Made by a program: the position numbers and the translations under genes | Shown: piece by piece, positions 12,783 to 23,684 of the stretch | Layout of the letters: each line of letters opens with the position of its first letter | Numbering within the stretch: the first letter of the stretch is position 1 | From: Motacilla alba alba | Lineage: Eukaryota; Chordata; Aves; Passeriformes; Motacillidae | DNA length: 64,000 nt | Direction: 5' to 3' | Assembly: GCF_015832195.1 (NCBI RefSeq) | Contig: NC_052016.1 | Coordinates: 83,582,547-83,646,546 of the forward strand | The notes under the pieces: model-generated | Database searches by the model: none | Told to the model about the DNA's origin: nothing | The model's input: the letters and a program-made list of their open reading frames with translations, nothing else

Positions 12783-13689
12783 ATGGATATATGGAGAGAT
12801 ACATGGACTTGTATAATCGTGCCAACTGAGTGCTAGTTATGAGAGCTGGTGCTGCTCCAGACTTGACTCCATTGATTAATAGGCACCATGTGCAACACAT
12901 TTATATTTTGGGACACGAGGGCTTCTTCCCCCTCAGTCAGGGCAAGGGACATCTTGCTTCATCAGAGCAATGGAAACTTGAATCTTTGTGTGATCCTGCA
13001 TCAAAGAGACATCTGGGACTGTCTGGGCTTTTCCAGCCAAAGAGCTACATCAGAATTGATTGCCAAGACTATTTCAAATGAGTATTCACAGAGTGCAATG
13101 ATTAAGACTACTTGTGGACATTTATTTCTAGTCTAAAGTCCTCTAACATTTTCAAAGCAGCAAAAATATTTTTACCTGTTTATGTGATTATATAAGGATG
13201 TCCTTCTTGATCTGGCCTCTATCTTCAGTATTTTTTCAAAGAAGCAAGTTGTTTCATCTGGATTGGACAAGCTCATTTAAGTAGAGAATTTAAGGTTAAA
13301 TTCAGGAGGTTTGGGCACCAACTTTTAGATGATCTGGCCTCTAGCATTTCACGAGCCCCACTCAGAATCCCTGTGTGCTTGATGGTGGAATTTGGGTGCT
13401 TCAAGCCTTGAACACAACAGAGCTGGCAGGATACAGGGATCTTCTTGAAGGGAGAATGCAGCTGCTCACATTGAAGCAACAGGAAAAGTGGAGGACAAGG
13501 GTGTATCTGCAATTCTCTCTTGCACTAAAAGCCCCTTGAGGCTGGAGTGAGGCAACCCTGTCTGCCTGGGATCCATTGTCTGGAATCTTCTCCTGGAGAT
13601 TGGTACCTACGCCCTTTATTTCAAAAGACTCCACACAGATCAGTCTTTGAAAAACAAAGCAGGAAGAAGAAAAGGTGGTGATAGCTTTT

Positions 13690-14300
13690 ATTATATAATG
13701 CCTCGGTATTCAAAGTATATGCTGAGGAAGTGGGAGGCCTGGGTTCCTCTCCCGCCCCAGCCCGAGGGGCCCAAACCCACATCTCCCACATCCCATGAGA
13801 GTGCCCCAACAACCAGGCTGGAGGCTACCTTGGGCGGAGGAGCCTCCTCCACCCCTGCTTTGAAACTGCCACACTCTGCAGCCAGGAATTTCTGACTCGG
13901 GAGGGCGGAGGGGGCTGCGAGGGAGAGCAAGGAGGGAGCGTGTGCCTAGTGCCGAAACCTCACTCTGAGGCTGTCACCAGGGAGTGGGGAGCCCCGGGCT
14001 GCCTCCTCACTGCCCTGGCAGCTCTTATCCTGGGAGGTTTACACGCTGACTGCAGGTTCTGGCATCCAAATTCCTCCTCTCTCCTTGGCATCGTGACTCT
14101 AGGAAAGGCTTTTAGCAAGGGGACGCTGCACCCTTGCCCCTGAGCGCACTTCCCTGGAAGGCAGCAGGCAGGGGTTTCCTTTGCCCCTCTCCCACTCGCT
14201 CCAAGGGTTCTCACACATCTTTTGGAGCAGTTGTTTGGAGTTGGAGCTGCCAGTGCTGCGTGGGGACGTGCCAGGAGCAGCTATCAGGGCCCACCGAGCC
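13690..14300. other. GC-rich patch with raised CpG
   Basis: This 0.6-kb block is clearly richer in G+C than its surroundings and has about 18 CpGs, including GGGCGGAG and GAGGGCGGAGG (SP1-like). CpG density is below a classic island. It overlaps the SINE-like remnant. It could be an unannotated promoter or only a compositional patch. Confidence 0.3.
13718..13835. mobile_element. ancient amniote SINE-like remnant
   Basis: GTGGGAGGCCTGGGTTCCTC, then AAACCCACATCTCCCACATC and GAGTGCCCCAACAACCAGGC, follow the order of an old amniote tRNA/MIR-type repeat recalled as 'gggagacctgggttcaa ... gggtctcccacatcccaggtgagtgcccta'. The family name is uncertain and no search was possible. Confidence 0.4.
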
Positions 14301-15128
14301 CCTATACAAGAAAAATCTTTGTTTTCTCCATGCCAGTGAAGCTTCAGCAGGCATAAAGCACTAAGCTGCAGGTTTTGGCCACTCTGGAGACCCCAAGGAG
14401 GGTGGTTCTGGGCACCTGGGGGAGCTTTAAGTTAAAAGAGTCAGGTGTTTCAAGGGTTTCAAGGCAACTACAGGGTTAAATAGTAGTAGAGTTGTGTTTT
14501 CCAGACAAGCTGCCTGAACACATGGATTTCAACCCAGTTTATACCCTTTGGTTTTGATCTTACCTACAGCAGAGGAGGTTTCTTTCTTTCCAAGCAGGCA
14601 CACTGGGTGGCAGACGGAATTAATGTCCCCTCCCTGATGCTAGACAATAAATCAGCTCCTCACTAAAATTTGGGATTAAGAGTCGTCCAGAGAAATCAAA
14701 GTGGGAAATCAAGCACTTTCCTCAACTTCAAGGCAATGGATGAGAGAAGAGGGACACATTCATCTTGAATCACACAGATATGATGATTTCATGTTAAAAC
14801 TCTACCATTGCTGATACTTCTTCCAGTCTAAGATCAACTTTCCCAGTTAAAAATTAGAAAAAAAAGAAAAGAAAAAAAGAATTATGCAAACAATTTAACA
14901 GCAGGGACCAGTCTTTCTTACACTCCTCTCAGGATGGGCAAATGGAAGTCCTGAACAGCTATGAACAGTAGCCACGGTTTCAGTAACAGGGCCAAAATAT
15001 CCTGTGAGCTTGGCAGACATCGTGAGCCAAGAAGTCATGAAAAGGCACATTACACTTAGCAATATCTGATAGAAGTTTGCCTCAGTATCAGTTCCAGGGA
15101 AAGGCTGAACCAATAATCACTTCTTTAC

Positions 15129-15129
<1 letters not shown>

Positions 15130-15174
<45 letters not shown>
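15130..15174. repeat. A45 homopolymer
   Basis: 45 uninterrupted A residues on the plus strand. It is far longer than other runs in the window (17-24). No recognisable processed gene or LINE precedes it. Confidence 0.97.
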
Positions 15175-15175
<1 letters not shown>

Positions 15176-18100
15176 CAGCTGCTGGAAGGAAAAGCAGATT
15201 TTCTGGTAAATCTGTGACAACAGCATCAGCAGCTCCAACTGGTTTGTTGCCCGTTCCTTTTGGCAGCCCAGTCATCTCCCAAAGATCTACATGTCTCTAT
15301 TAAGTAACCCATTTGGCTGCAGCAAAGGCATCCCCATTAGCCACTTAACCAGCCCATTAAGAGGTCCTCCTAAGCACTGTGGGCTGTTACACCTTCCTTG
15401 CAGAGCATCCATGAGCCCTGCAGGGTCCAGCACACGTCCTGAAAATCAGAAAAGAACAGTTTTTTTCCTGCCAGATGGAGACCTCTAAGGGAAACCTCAC
15501 TGTTGCTGCCTTCGTGCTCTAGGAAGCTCTTCCTAAAAATTTCTCCTTTCTGGAGGGCTCCTTCTCCTCCAAAACATGCCAAATTACTCCCATGGGGCAG
15601 AGGCACAGTCAGCCAGTGCACTTGTAAGGACACCTGCGGGGAACAGGCTGCAGCCATCCCTGGCACAGGCTAAACACCTGCTCTTGCTTACCAGCAGCAC
15701 TTGGCCTTTCACTTTCTGCTTTCAGCAACTGGAACTGGCTCTGCACAGGGTCTGTTGCAACTTCTCACACGCACAGAAATGCACAAAGAACCTAGGCAGG
15801 TAAAACCTGGGCAGGGAGACTCCTTCTAGCCCTGCTCCATCCCAGCAGACTGCAGGCATCTTGCTGTTTCCTACATTCTTTTGGCGTGTGCAGAGGCATC
15901 TTCCTGTTCCCCCAAGCCCGTGATGGTCTCTATCACTTGCTGCTAGAAAAAGCAGCAGAGACTTTTCCATAAAACTATTTGAAAAATGCAGATTCCCTTC
16001 TCTGTTGATGTGTACGCATAATGTGACACACAAGTAAATCTAGTTTTATTGATGGGGATACACACAGAAGTGAACAGGCACATGCTCCCCTGAAACCAGA
16101 TGAAAATGACATTTTTATTTGCAGGTATGGACATTTATACCAGCCGATACAGAGAAAACACTCCATATTTTCTCTGATGTATTAAGAATATGACTCAAAA
16201 AAATCAACAAACATTAACCACATACATAAACACGTGATCTACACAGAATGCTTAAAAGTAATTGCAAAAGGATTTGTTGAGTAATTCCAGAAAAAAAAAA
16301 AAAAAAAGGATTGTCAGAAGACAACCTGGTTGTGGGAAGAGGCACTTAATTCACTGCATGAATGACTCACGGTGAATTACTTGCATAACTCCACTCAAGG
16401 AAATCACTACTCTGCAAAAGTGCATACATGTTAAATCAACCAAAACACAGAGCAGTCCATATTCTTGGTACGATGCTGCCTTCCTGCTGGTACAGAATGA
16501 GGAAAAATCCTCTCAGCTGGGCTGGGAGGGGAAGAAATCCTCTCTTTTGCTATCCTGGCAATGTTTTCATGAGACAGTTCAACAGTGCTCACTTGTCCTA
16601 GTCATGCTTGGTGCTTACACTGAAAAGAAAATCCAGGCCAGTAGTATTCAAGAACGAGCTCTTGTTGACAGTGAAACTTTGACTAATAAATCTGAGGCTG
16701 CACCTCCCACCCAACTCCATTTAATGCCATAAGATAATTATGGTCCTTTCCTGGAAAACAGACAGCTCTGTGAAGAAGGTCAGCTGGCATGAACACTAGC
16801 AAGATTGACTTTCTTCAGAATACACAGGACAAATAACTCCTTCCTTTATTTGTTATCTGTGCTTGAACTGTGAGGTACAAAGCTTACTGGAATTAAAGAA
16901 AGGGAACTATTTTTCACTATTTCACCTCACTTTAATTCCCCATAGCATATCCAGAACTGAAAAATAGAAAGGCAGAGAGGGGAAAAAAAAGAAAAAACCA
17001 CCATAGCTCTTTGCAAATCTCATGTGCCTGACCAGCATGACCATAATCCACCAGCCATACTTCAGGCACCACATTCAGCTATTGCTGTGAGCAGATGATA
17101 CACATCCCCTTGGATGCAACACAGTGATTTACACTGCATAAACTGGGAGCTTTTTCTCTGGGTATAGTGAATGCAGAAACTTCAGTTAGTATTCCAGATT
17201 CCTTCTGATAGGAGCTTTATTGCTTCTAAGAACAGCTTGATCTATAGGGAGACTTCACTGCCCGTATATTGGAGGAGCAGCAGCTGCAGTAGGAACAGCT
17301 GGGCACAGACACCATCCCATCTTGGAATCTTGGAGCAGAGCTCCACGTGGTAGCGACGGCACTCGGGGCAACAGCGAGCTTGGGGAGGCAGGAGAGGTGA
17401 GCTTGCCTTGGTAGAGCTGCCCAACAGCTGAAGCCCTGACTGCAAAGGGCAGACCTGCCAGACCTGTGTGGTGGCAGCTGCAGCCTGGGCCACCACCGCC
17501 CCACTGGGGCCAGAGAGCAGGAGTGAACACGAGCAAATGGATCCTGCTGCCCAACGACATCCCAGCTATGCTGACAGAATGGAGTAGAAGCCCCAGCTAC
17601 TCCTGGTGTTTCTACAGACAATAAATAAAATGCATATACTCCCTGGAACTTGGACTTGAATCTAGGCTTTTCCTTTGTCCGGGTGTAAACAATGCCCCAT
17701 GTCATTCACTCATGGTGAACATTCCCATCAAAAAGATCCTCAATATTAGGTTTTGGTCATGCACTAGATGGGAAGATCCAAGCAGCTCAGCTGAAGGAAA
17801 ACCAACAACACCCAAAAGTAATCTCTAAAAAAACAGGGTATCCCATGCAGGAGAGAGGCAAGAGCTGTGGTGCAGCTTTTAACTCATGTGTTTGAAGAAA
17901 GCAAGTATAATCCCTGTATCCATGTTGAGCCCAGCAACTTAAAAGCAGGATGTGCCCTGGCTCCTGAATGGCAGTGGGACTACCTCCAGTTTCTCCTCAA
18001 GGTTATTGTACTTTTAAGCATGTGCTGGATCTGTGGCTAAGATCCATAGGGAATTTTGTATATCAAAACAGATGAAGCTATTGAGTCCAGGCCAGTTTGG

Positions 18101-19242
18101 GAGTTAAGTGGTGCCAAGGTGCAGACAGTGGAAACCTGATTTCATACATCAGAGTATGGCCCTGATTTTCTGTACATTAATATTGCTGCAAATCTAATCA
18201 AAATATTGCTCCAAACCAGCTTTAAACACAGAGTTTATGAAATTCATGATTGTTTTGTGAGCAGATCCCTAAAAATCATCTCTAGCTTTGTTACTTATCA
18301 GCAGCTCTCTTTCAGGCAAGGGAACAAATCTCCCTCTTCCACTTCTTAAAGAGAACTTTTGTATTAACACAGGAGCAGGCACATTTGGCAAGTGCTTGTT
18401 CTGGGAGGATATAGCTCCAGATGGATATTGCACATCCCACAGGTGACTTGTGCTGTGACAACCCAAGCCAAATTCACTTAGAGGCAACTAAGACAGCTGC
18501 ATGGTGGTTGTGAGGTAGACTTTTGGTAGAAATATGAGAAATTCTTAATGCACGTTCCATGGTAGAAGAGGAGAGATGACAATTCATATTGTACCAGGTC
18601 CTGCAACTTGCTGCACTGAGGGATTATTGACAAATGCACAATTCATCCAGTACTATAAATCCTGCATCAAAATAGCAGTGAAGTACTTGCGACAGCTGGA
18701 AGACATAGGGAGGAATTTTGCATGGTTTTCAGAAAAAGGCAGTTTCTGAGCATCTTGCTAAATTAAGCAACAAACTCATCAGACAGAAGCACAGGACTGA
18801 GAGGTAACAGCAGATTTTGGAGTTACGCTATTAACCCACCTCACTTCTGCCCACTGATCTTCCACATTTCCACTGTCCAGCCCAGTGAGCTTGCCAGTTG
18901 CTGTGGGCACAGACCATACCCTGTCTGCACTGATGCAACTTCAGGGGTTCTTCCACCATGGTTTTTAAAAATCTATTTGCAATACTTTTCAGCAATTAAA
19001 GTTAAAATCTTGGTAATGTGATCTGAGAGATCTCAGACTGGAGAAAACTGGCAAAACCAAGCTGGCATGTATTACTGTGTTTTGTACCTCCAAGTGCATT
19101 TTCAGCTCTTGGGGCTACTGATGCCACCGAGAGGTGTTTTGAGATGTCAGACATGTCCCGACTTAGCTCAGCCCGTAACTTCTGCCTTCAGCCACATATT
19201 TGCAATGACAACAGACTTAAGACAGGCTTCTGAGAAATGCCT

Positions 19243-19248
19243 TTTATT
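19243..19248 (-). terminator. ABCC4: candidate distal poly(A) signal AATAAA with GU-rich downstream element
   Basis: Minus-strand ACAATAAAAGG about 4.3 kb past the stop, followed 20-45 nt downstream by a U/GU-rich stretch (CCTGTCTTAAGTCTGTTGTC). The local layout is a textbook cleavage site. It may be the distal end of ABCC4 or may be unused. Confidence 0.4.
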
Positions 19249-21374
19249 GTATGACAGCAGTTGTCATGTGAATGTCCACAAAAGAAATCATTCCATAGTA
19301 ATGCCAAAGTCAAATTATTACAACAAATGCAACAACCAAACCAAAACAGAACCAGAGTTAAAATGATGAAAAAGCAGCGCGCTGTTACACAGTGTAAAAC
19401 ATACACAGAAAGCCACATCTTCTGCAAAACTGTCACGCTCATCATCATCACAAGGAAGAAGTGATTTCAACTCTTTCTCCCCCCTCCAAAAAAAAAAAAA
19501 AAAAAAAGAGGCAAAATTTGAAGTGAGATATTTCAAAGGGTCAGTTAAACAACAACAAAAAAGCAGCATTTCTGCTGATTCTTTTCGCAATCTTATTTCA
19601 CAGGTGTATTGGGAAGGCTAAAAGAAACCATCAGCATTATTTAAGCAAACAGCAGTACTGAGGATGATCAGAACGTCCTCCCTCTTCCAAAGGGCAGCAC
19701 AAATAGTATCACAGAAGATTATGCCTATCTGGAAAATGGTGCAGTTCACTAAAGAGAATTTTTGTCCTTAAAACAAGCAAATAAGTAAAAGATGAAATAG
19801 TCTATCCTGGCAAACTGTGGCTTTGGAAATGCCAACATGCTCTGTCGGCTCACAGTGGTCTCTGGAGAAGGGGTGGAGCAAAGACATACCAAAACAAATG
19901 TGTGAAAAACAATTCTCAAGATCAGAAGTAGAGGCTGTTCCTAGATTTTTACACCTAAGAAACAACAGTTCTGTAACTGATCATTTTCAGTATTACTGTA
20001 TAAAATTATATTTATTAGAAATAAGACTCTGGAATACTTTAAGGCACCTCATGGCAAAGAAATATTTTAAAGGTTATAAAGTTATTTAAATATTTAAATA
20101 ACTCAGGAGACTGAGTTCTCTTTCCAAGATCCCCAGTAAGGTATGCAACTTAGAGTAACCTGCTTTGCTATTTCCAAATAAAGCACAACATTTTTCAAAA
20201 TGGAAGTTTAAAACTATTTAAATTTTTCTTTGTAAGGAAACATAAAACACCTTGTTGGAAAGATAATATATTCATTTAACAGACCAAGACTTTCACCACA
20301 TGAAGGCCTATTTCTTCCCCTGATTTGAGTTCTGCCATTCAGGTACGCTGCACCTTTTTTTACCCAACTAAAATGAAGTGGGTCAGTCGGTCTTAATCAA
20401 CATCTGAACAAAACAGCTATCAACAATACCAGCAAAACCAGTTTCCTGAATAAAATATTTTTGTTGCTTTAAACCAAAAGGATGAAATAATGCCAATGAC
20501 AGACATGAATGACTTGCTATCAGTTGTTCTACTCAGCAATTTATGGGTTTCAAGTGTGATTTTGTAAGAAATTTGTTTTGTCTTATATTGATATTTGATA
20601 CCTGCAGCAAGTAGTGTCCTGCCAAAACAAGTAGAGAAGCAGAATCAGCATTTTCAGAGATACCTAACATTTTTGTGCACATTCAAAAAGCTACAGGATC
20701 AAATTAATTCTAGCTTATAGACTGATAGCTAAATCAGTCAGGGTCTCATACGAGTGAGTCTGCAGCAGCCAGCGTTTTGGAGTTCTGCTCAGAAATATAA
20801 CTTACCATCGATTCATTTCAGGGCTGAAATGAACTAAAACTGTAATTATACCCTTGGTTTACGCATGCAGATCTCCTTGGGTCTGATAAAAAAATATAAA
20901 CTCAAGGTATGTATGGCCAGGAAAACTTACTATTCTCTTATAGTATTTAAAAGTCTCTGTATTATACATCACATTTCTTCTCCTATAAGAACTAAGTGTT
21001 TAAAAATAATAAGAATTCCATATTGTAGAACACAGACTCTGAATATATTCACACTTCTCAAAAAAGAAGATAAACAAAGGAGCTCAAACTCCCAACTCGA
21101 TGAAGTGCACTGCCTTACTGGTCAGCTCACCTTAGCTGTGTTTTGCACCACTCCAATGAGGTTCTTCCATGGCAAAGCTTGAGCAGAGTTTGGACACGGA
21201 TCCATGGATCCTTGTCAAAAAGGCAGTTGTGGACAAGGCCATGAGGTTGAACTTTCTTTACACTACACAGTCCCCTAGGATTATCTAACATGACTTTACA
21301 CATTTAAACTTTACATCTTCACACACCTGTGCAATGCAACCACTGCTCTCACTCAGCTGCAGAACAGCCCTATC

Positions 21375-21380
21375 TTTATT
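21375..21380 (-). terminator. ABCC4: candidate poly(A) signal AATAAA with GU-rich downstream element
   Basis: Minus-strand AATAAA about 2.2 kb past the stop. Upstream is a T-rich tract. About 30-55 nt downstream is a G/U-rich stretch (including CAGTGGTTG and CAGGTGTGTG) of the kind that binds CstF. The implied UTR length is similar to my recollection of mammalian ABCC4. Confidence 0.4.
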
Positions 21381-22338
21381 TCAGACAACAAAAAAAAAAA
21401 AAAACCAGCCACAGAACACACAGGATGATGACTGTGTGCTAGGACACTGTGAAAGTGGACTGCAGCAGCTCAGGGAAGGGCCAAACAATACAGAAAGTGG
21501 ATGTGGCTGGTGTGTTCTCATAAGGACCTGCCATAAGCACTGCACACATGAGCACATCTGTGCCACATGTCTTGGTGACTGGCTGGCTGGTATTTTATCA
21601 TCAGATGTAGCACAAGCCTCCTGCTGCACATCACTGTGTGAAGTTCAGTTCCACTGATCTCAGTAGAGCTGGTTACAGTGTAAGGTGCTACACGCTGCAG
21701 GAGAAGTGTTAGGACTTGACAAAAAAGGCTAGGGGCAAAAGCATCTCATTTTGTAACTTCCCCCCTAATGATTTTTAAGCACGTTAAGAGGATGTTACCA
21801 GCAGGTACAGATGTCTGATGTTTGCTCCACAAGCTCCAAAAGTCCCTGTCCCTCAGAAAGCTGCCTGGTGGCACTGCACACACAATCCCCTCTCTCCTGG
21901 GATCTCACAGCAGGACAGCAAGCCCCAGTGCAGGGAGGATGCTGTAACAGGGGAACAAGGATTCTGCCTCTCAGCTGGGCTGGCACCAAGCAGGAATATG
22001 TCCAAGATGAGTGGTTATGCTGAGGCACAGGCTTTGGCCTCAATTTACTTCTCAGTAAGAAGTAACTTTGTATCTGACTAAATTGCATTCTGGCAGAACT
22101 CCTTGAAATGAGAAACATTTGGTTTTACCTTACTTTTAGACAACTGGATGAACACTGAGAAAGTAACACTTGTTCGGCATTACAAAGGTAATAGCAAGCA
22201 TCTTTAGTATTTTTAAAAAAGCACAATATTTTCCATGTCCTGAAGAAATCTGTTGCCTTTTAGTCTCTCCTGTGGCCTTTAAACAGCAGGATGAATAGAT
22301 GTATTTTCTACCGGACCTCAAAGAATAGCTCGATTTTT

Positions 22339-22360
22339 TTCAGATTTGAAAAAATCTGAA
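22339..22360. repeat. 9-bp hairpin in the putative ABCC4 3' UTR
   Basis: TTCAGATTT and AAATCTGAA are perfect complements separated by GAAA on the plus strand (TTTC in the mRNA sense). Confidence 0.8.
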
Positions 22361-22979
22361 GCAGCATAGCACTTGCTTGGTTATTTTTTTTTCAAACATG
22401 GGAATAGTGCCTTCGTGTTGGAGTGCTTTGCTGAATCAGGACGTAACTTATGAATATTGAACCCCTCTCTCACCGCATTCCTCTCTATCAGCAACTGCCA
22501 TTTGAAACTACAGGTTGTATTTTCCTACTTATTCTGGCAGGATGGTAACTTCACACAGCTGAAGCTCAACAGAACCCCTGATGCAAAACTAAAGTTACGT
22601 ATTTTTAACATATATCTAATGAATTTGTTGTGTACCCTGCAGTTACAGCTTTGGCTTGAAGGCACAAATATTAAGGCACAATAAATGCAAATAATGTATA
22701 CATTTCAATGTGTTGTGCTGATGATAACTTTGTACTACACAGTATTTAGGTATAATGACATGTCATTCAAACATTTCCTCAAGTTATTTTAATACCTTTT
22801 TTTCTTTGATAACCTGGGTAAAAAGAGGAATGTATGTTAAATTATTTAAATATTTCTTCAGTGCAAATGTGGTAATTTTCTTCTGAAGTACAGAAGATTG
22901 AGATTGATTTTTCAGCATTTGGATTTTAGCAAAATAAAACTAATATTTACATTCATCTTGAACAGCATTATTTGAACTG

Positions 22980-22985
22980 TTTATT
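22980..22985 (-). terminator. ABCC4: candidate proximal poly(A) signal AATAAA
   Basis: Minus-strand AATAAA about 0.6 kb past the ABCC4 stop, preceded by a T-run. The downstream region is only modestly GU-rich, so use of this site is uncertain. Confidence 0.3.
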
Positions 22986-23576
22986 TAAAAAAAAAAAAGT
23001 ATATAGTACTTTTCTATCAAAATGAAAAAGTGTTTTTGGCTTCTTCAAGTTTTTTTTCCTACCAGCCTGCATAGGTACTTGTGACAGGTAGAGTGACAGG
23101 TCCTCTAGACAAGTGAGCTGCACACTACCAAATCTGCTGTTCAGACAGAGCTGTCATGCTAAAGAGACGCTGAAAAAATTTGGTTTTGCTTGCTCTCAAA
23201 GTATTTCTAAAAGAAAAAAGAAGGACACATTCCAATTATTTTACTAAGCTCCAAATATGCACACTAGACCTGTTAGGTGTCCTGCACCTGTTTAAATAAA
23301 AGAGATCTCTACCACATAACTTTCAAATAAAAACTGAATCTGCCTAATTTCCTTAGCAATACAAACATAATTATTTGGAAAGAAAAACATATTGCACTGA
23401 AAATGAAAGAAACAGGGACAATATAAATTTTCTTCTCAGTATTAAATAGGAAGGATGTCCAGTGCAAAGAATTGCCCCCCTCCCTTTCCTCCCCCGTTGA
23501 CACTTGCAAACGTTGCCATCGAGTTTAGATGATCTCAGGTTTACATTCTACACAGAACAGTTAAGGCAACGAGGAA

Positions 23577-23684
23577 TCACAGTGCAGTTTCAGTTATGCA
23601 TAATCCTGAGGAAGGATCCAAGGAGGAGTCTGTGGCAATCTGACCATTCTGAACAACTTCTGGGTAATTCTTACTGAAGTATAC
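23577..23684 (-). CDS. ABCC4: ABCC4 last coding exon: C-terminal tail with ETAL PDZ ligand and stop
   Basis: The exon starts after TTTTTTCTAG and encodes 35 residues then TGA at 23579-23577. It begins VYFSKNYPE, matching the human tail start, then diverges through a polar stretch rich in Ser, Asp and Gln and ends CITETAL. The final ETAL fits a class I PDZ ligand (S/T-x-hydrophobic at the C-terminus) and equals the human MRP4 terminus. In mammals this motif binds scaffolds such as NHERF1, PDZK1 and SNX27 that control polarised delivery and recycling. Conservation of the end next to a divergent spacer supports the call. The exon is too short for simple ORF detection. Confidence 0.93.
   Translation of the reverse strand, partial: VYFSKNYPEVVQNGQIATDSSLDPSSGLCITETAL

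Larger units (their letters stand above)
1..19242. other. intergenic region downstream of ABCC4 (SOX21 side by vertebrate synteny)
   Basis: I see no splice-consistent or family-matching coding sequence here. In human and other vertebrates the gene beyond the ABCC4 3' end is SOX21, so this is probably part of that interval; that is inference from synteny, since SOX21 is not in the window. Recognisable content is the repeats and candidate regulatory stretches listed separately. The intervals 2760-4900, 5080-6250, 6500-8760, 8840-10960, 12800-13700 and 15180-19240 contain nothing else I can name apart from short A-runs (for example 16291-16307) and a moderately GC-rich patch at 17250-17560. Confidence 0.7.
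19243..23576 (-). other. ABCC4: ABCC4 3' untranslated region, extent uncertain
   Basis: This AT-rich stretch follows the ABCC4 stop codon and shows no credible coding frame. It contains three minus-strand AATAAA hexamers (22985-22980, 21380-21375, 19248-19243), any of which could end the mRNA, giving UTRs of roughly 0.6, 2.2 or 4.3 kb. I give the outer limit; the real transcript may stop at an inner site. A 9-bp hairpin lies at 22339-22360 and an A-run (T-run in the mRNA) at 19488-19507. No transposable element is evident, which is unusual for this window and fits transcribed, constrained sequence. Confidence 0.45.

Noticed and set aside
17226..17705. 159-codon minus-strand frame, the longest in the window
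   Set aside because: It is Cys/Ser-rich, has no family resemblance, two other overlapping frames are also open, and it sits in a GC-rich patch where long chance frames are expected.
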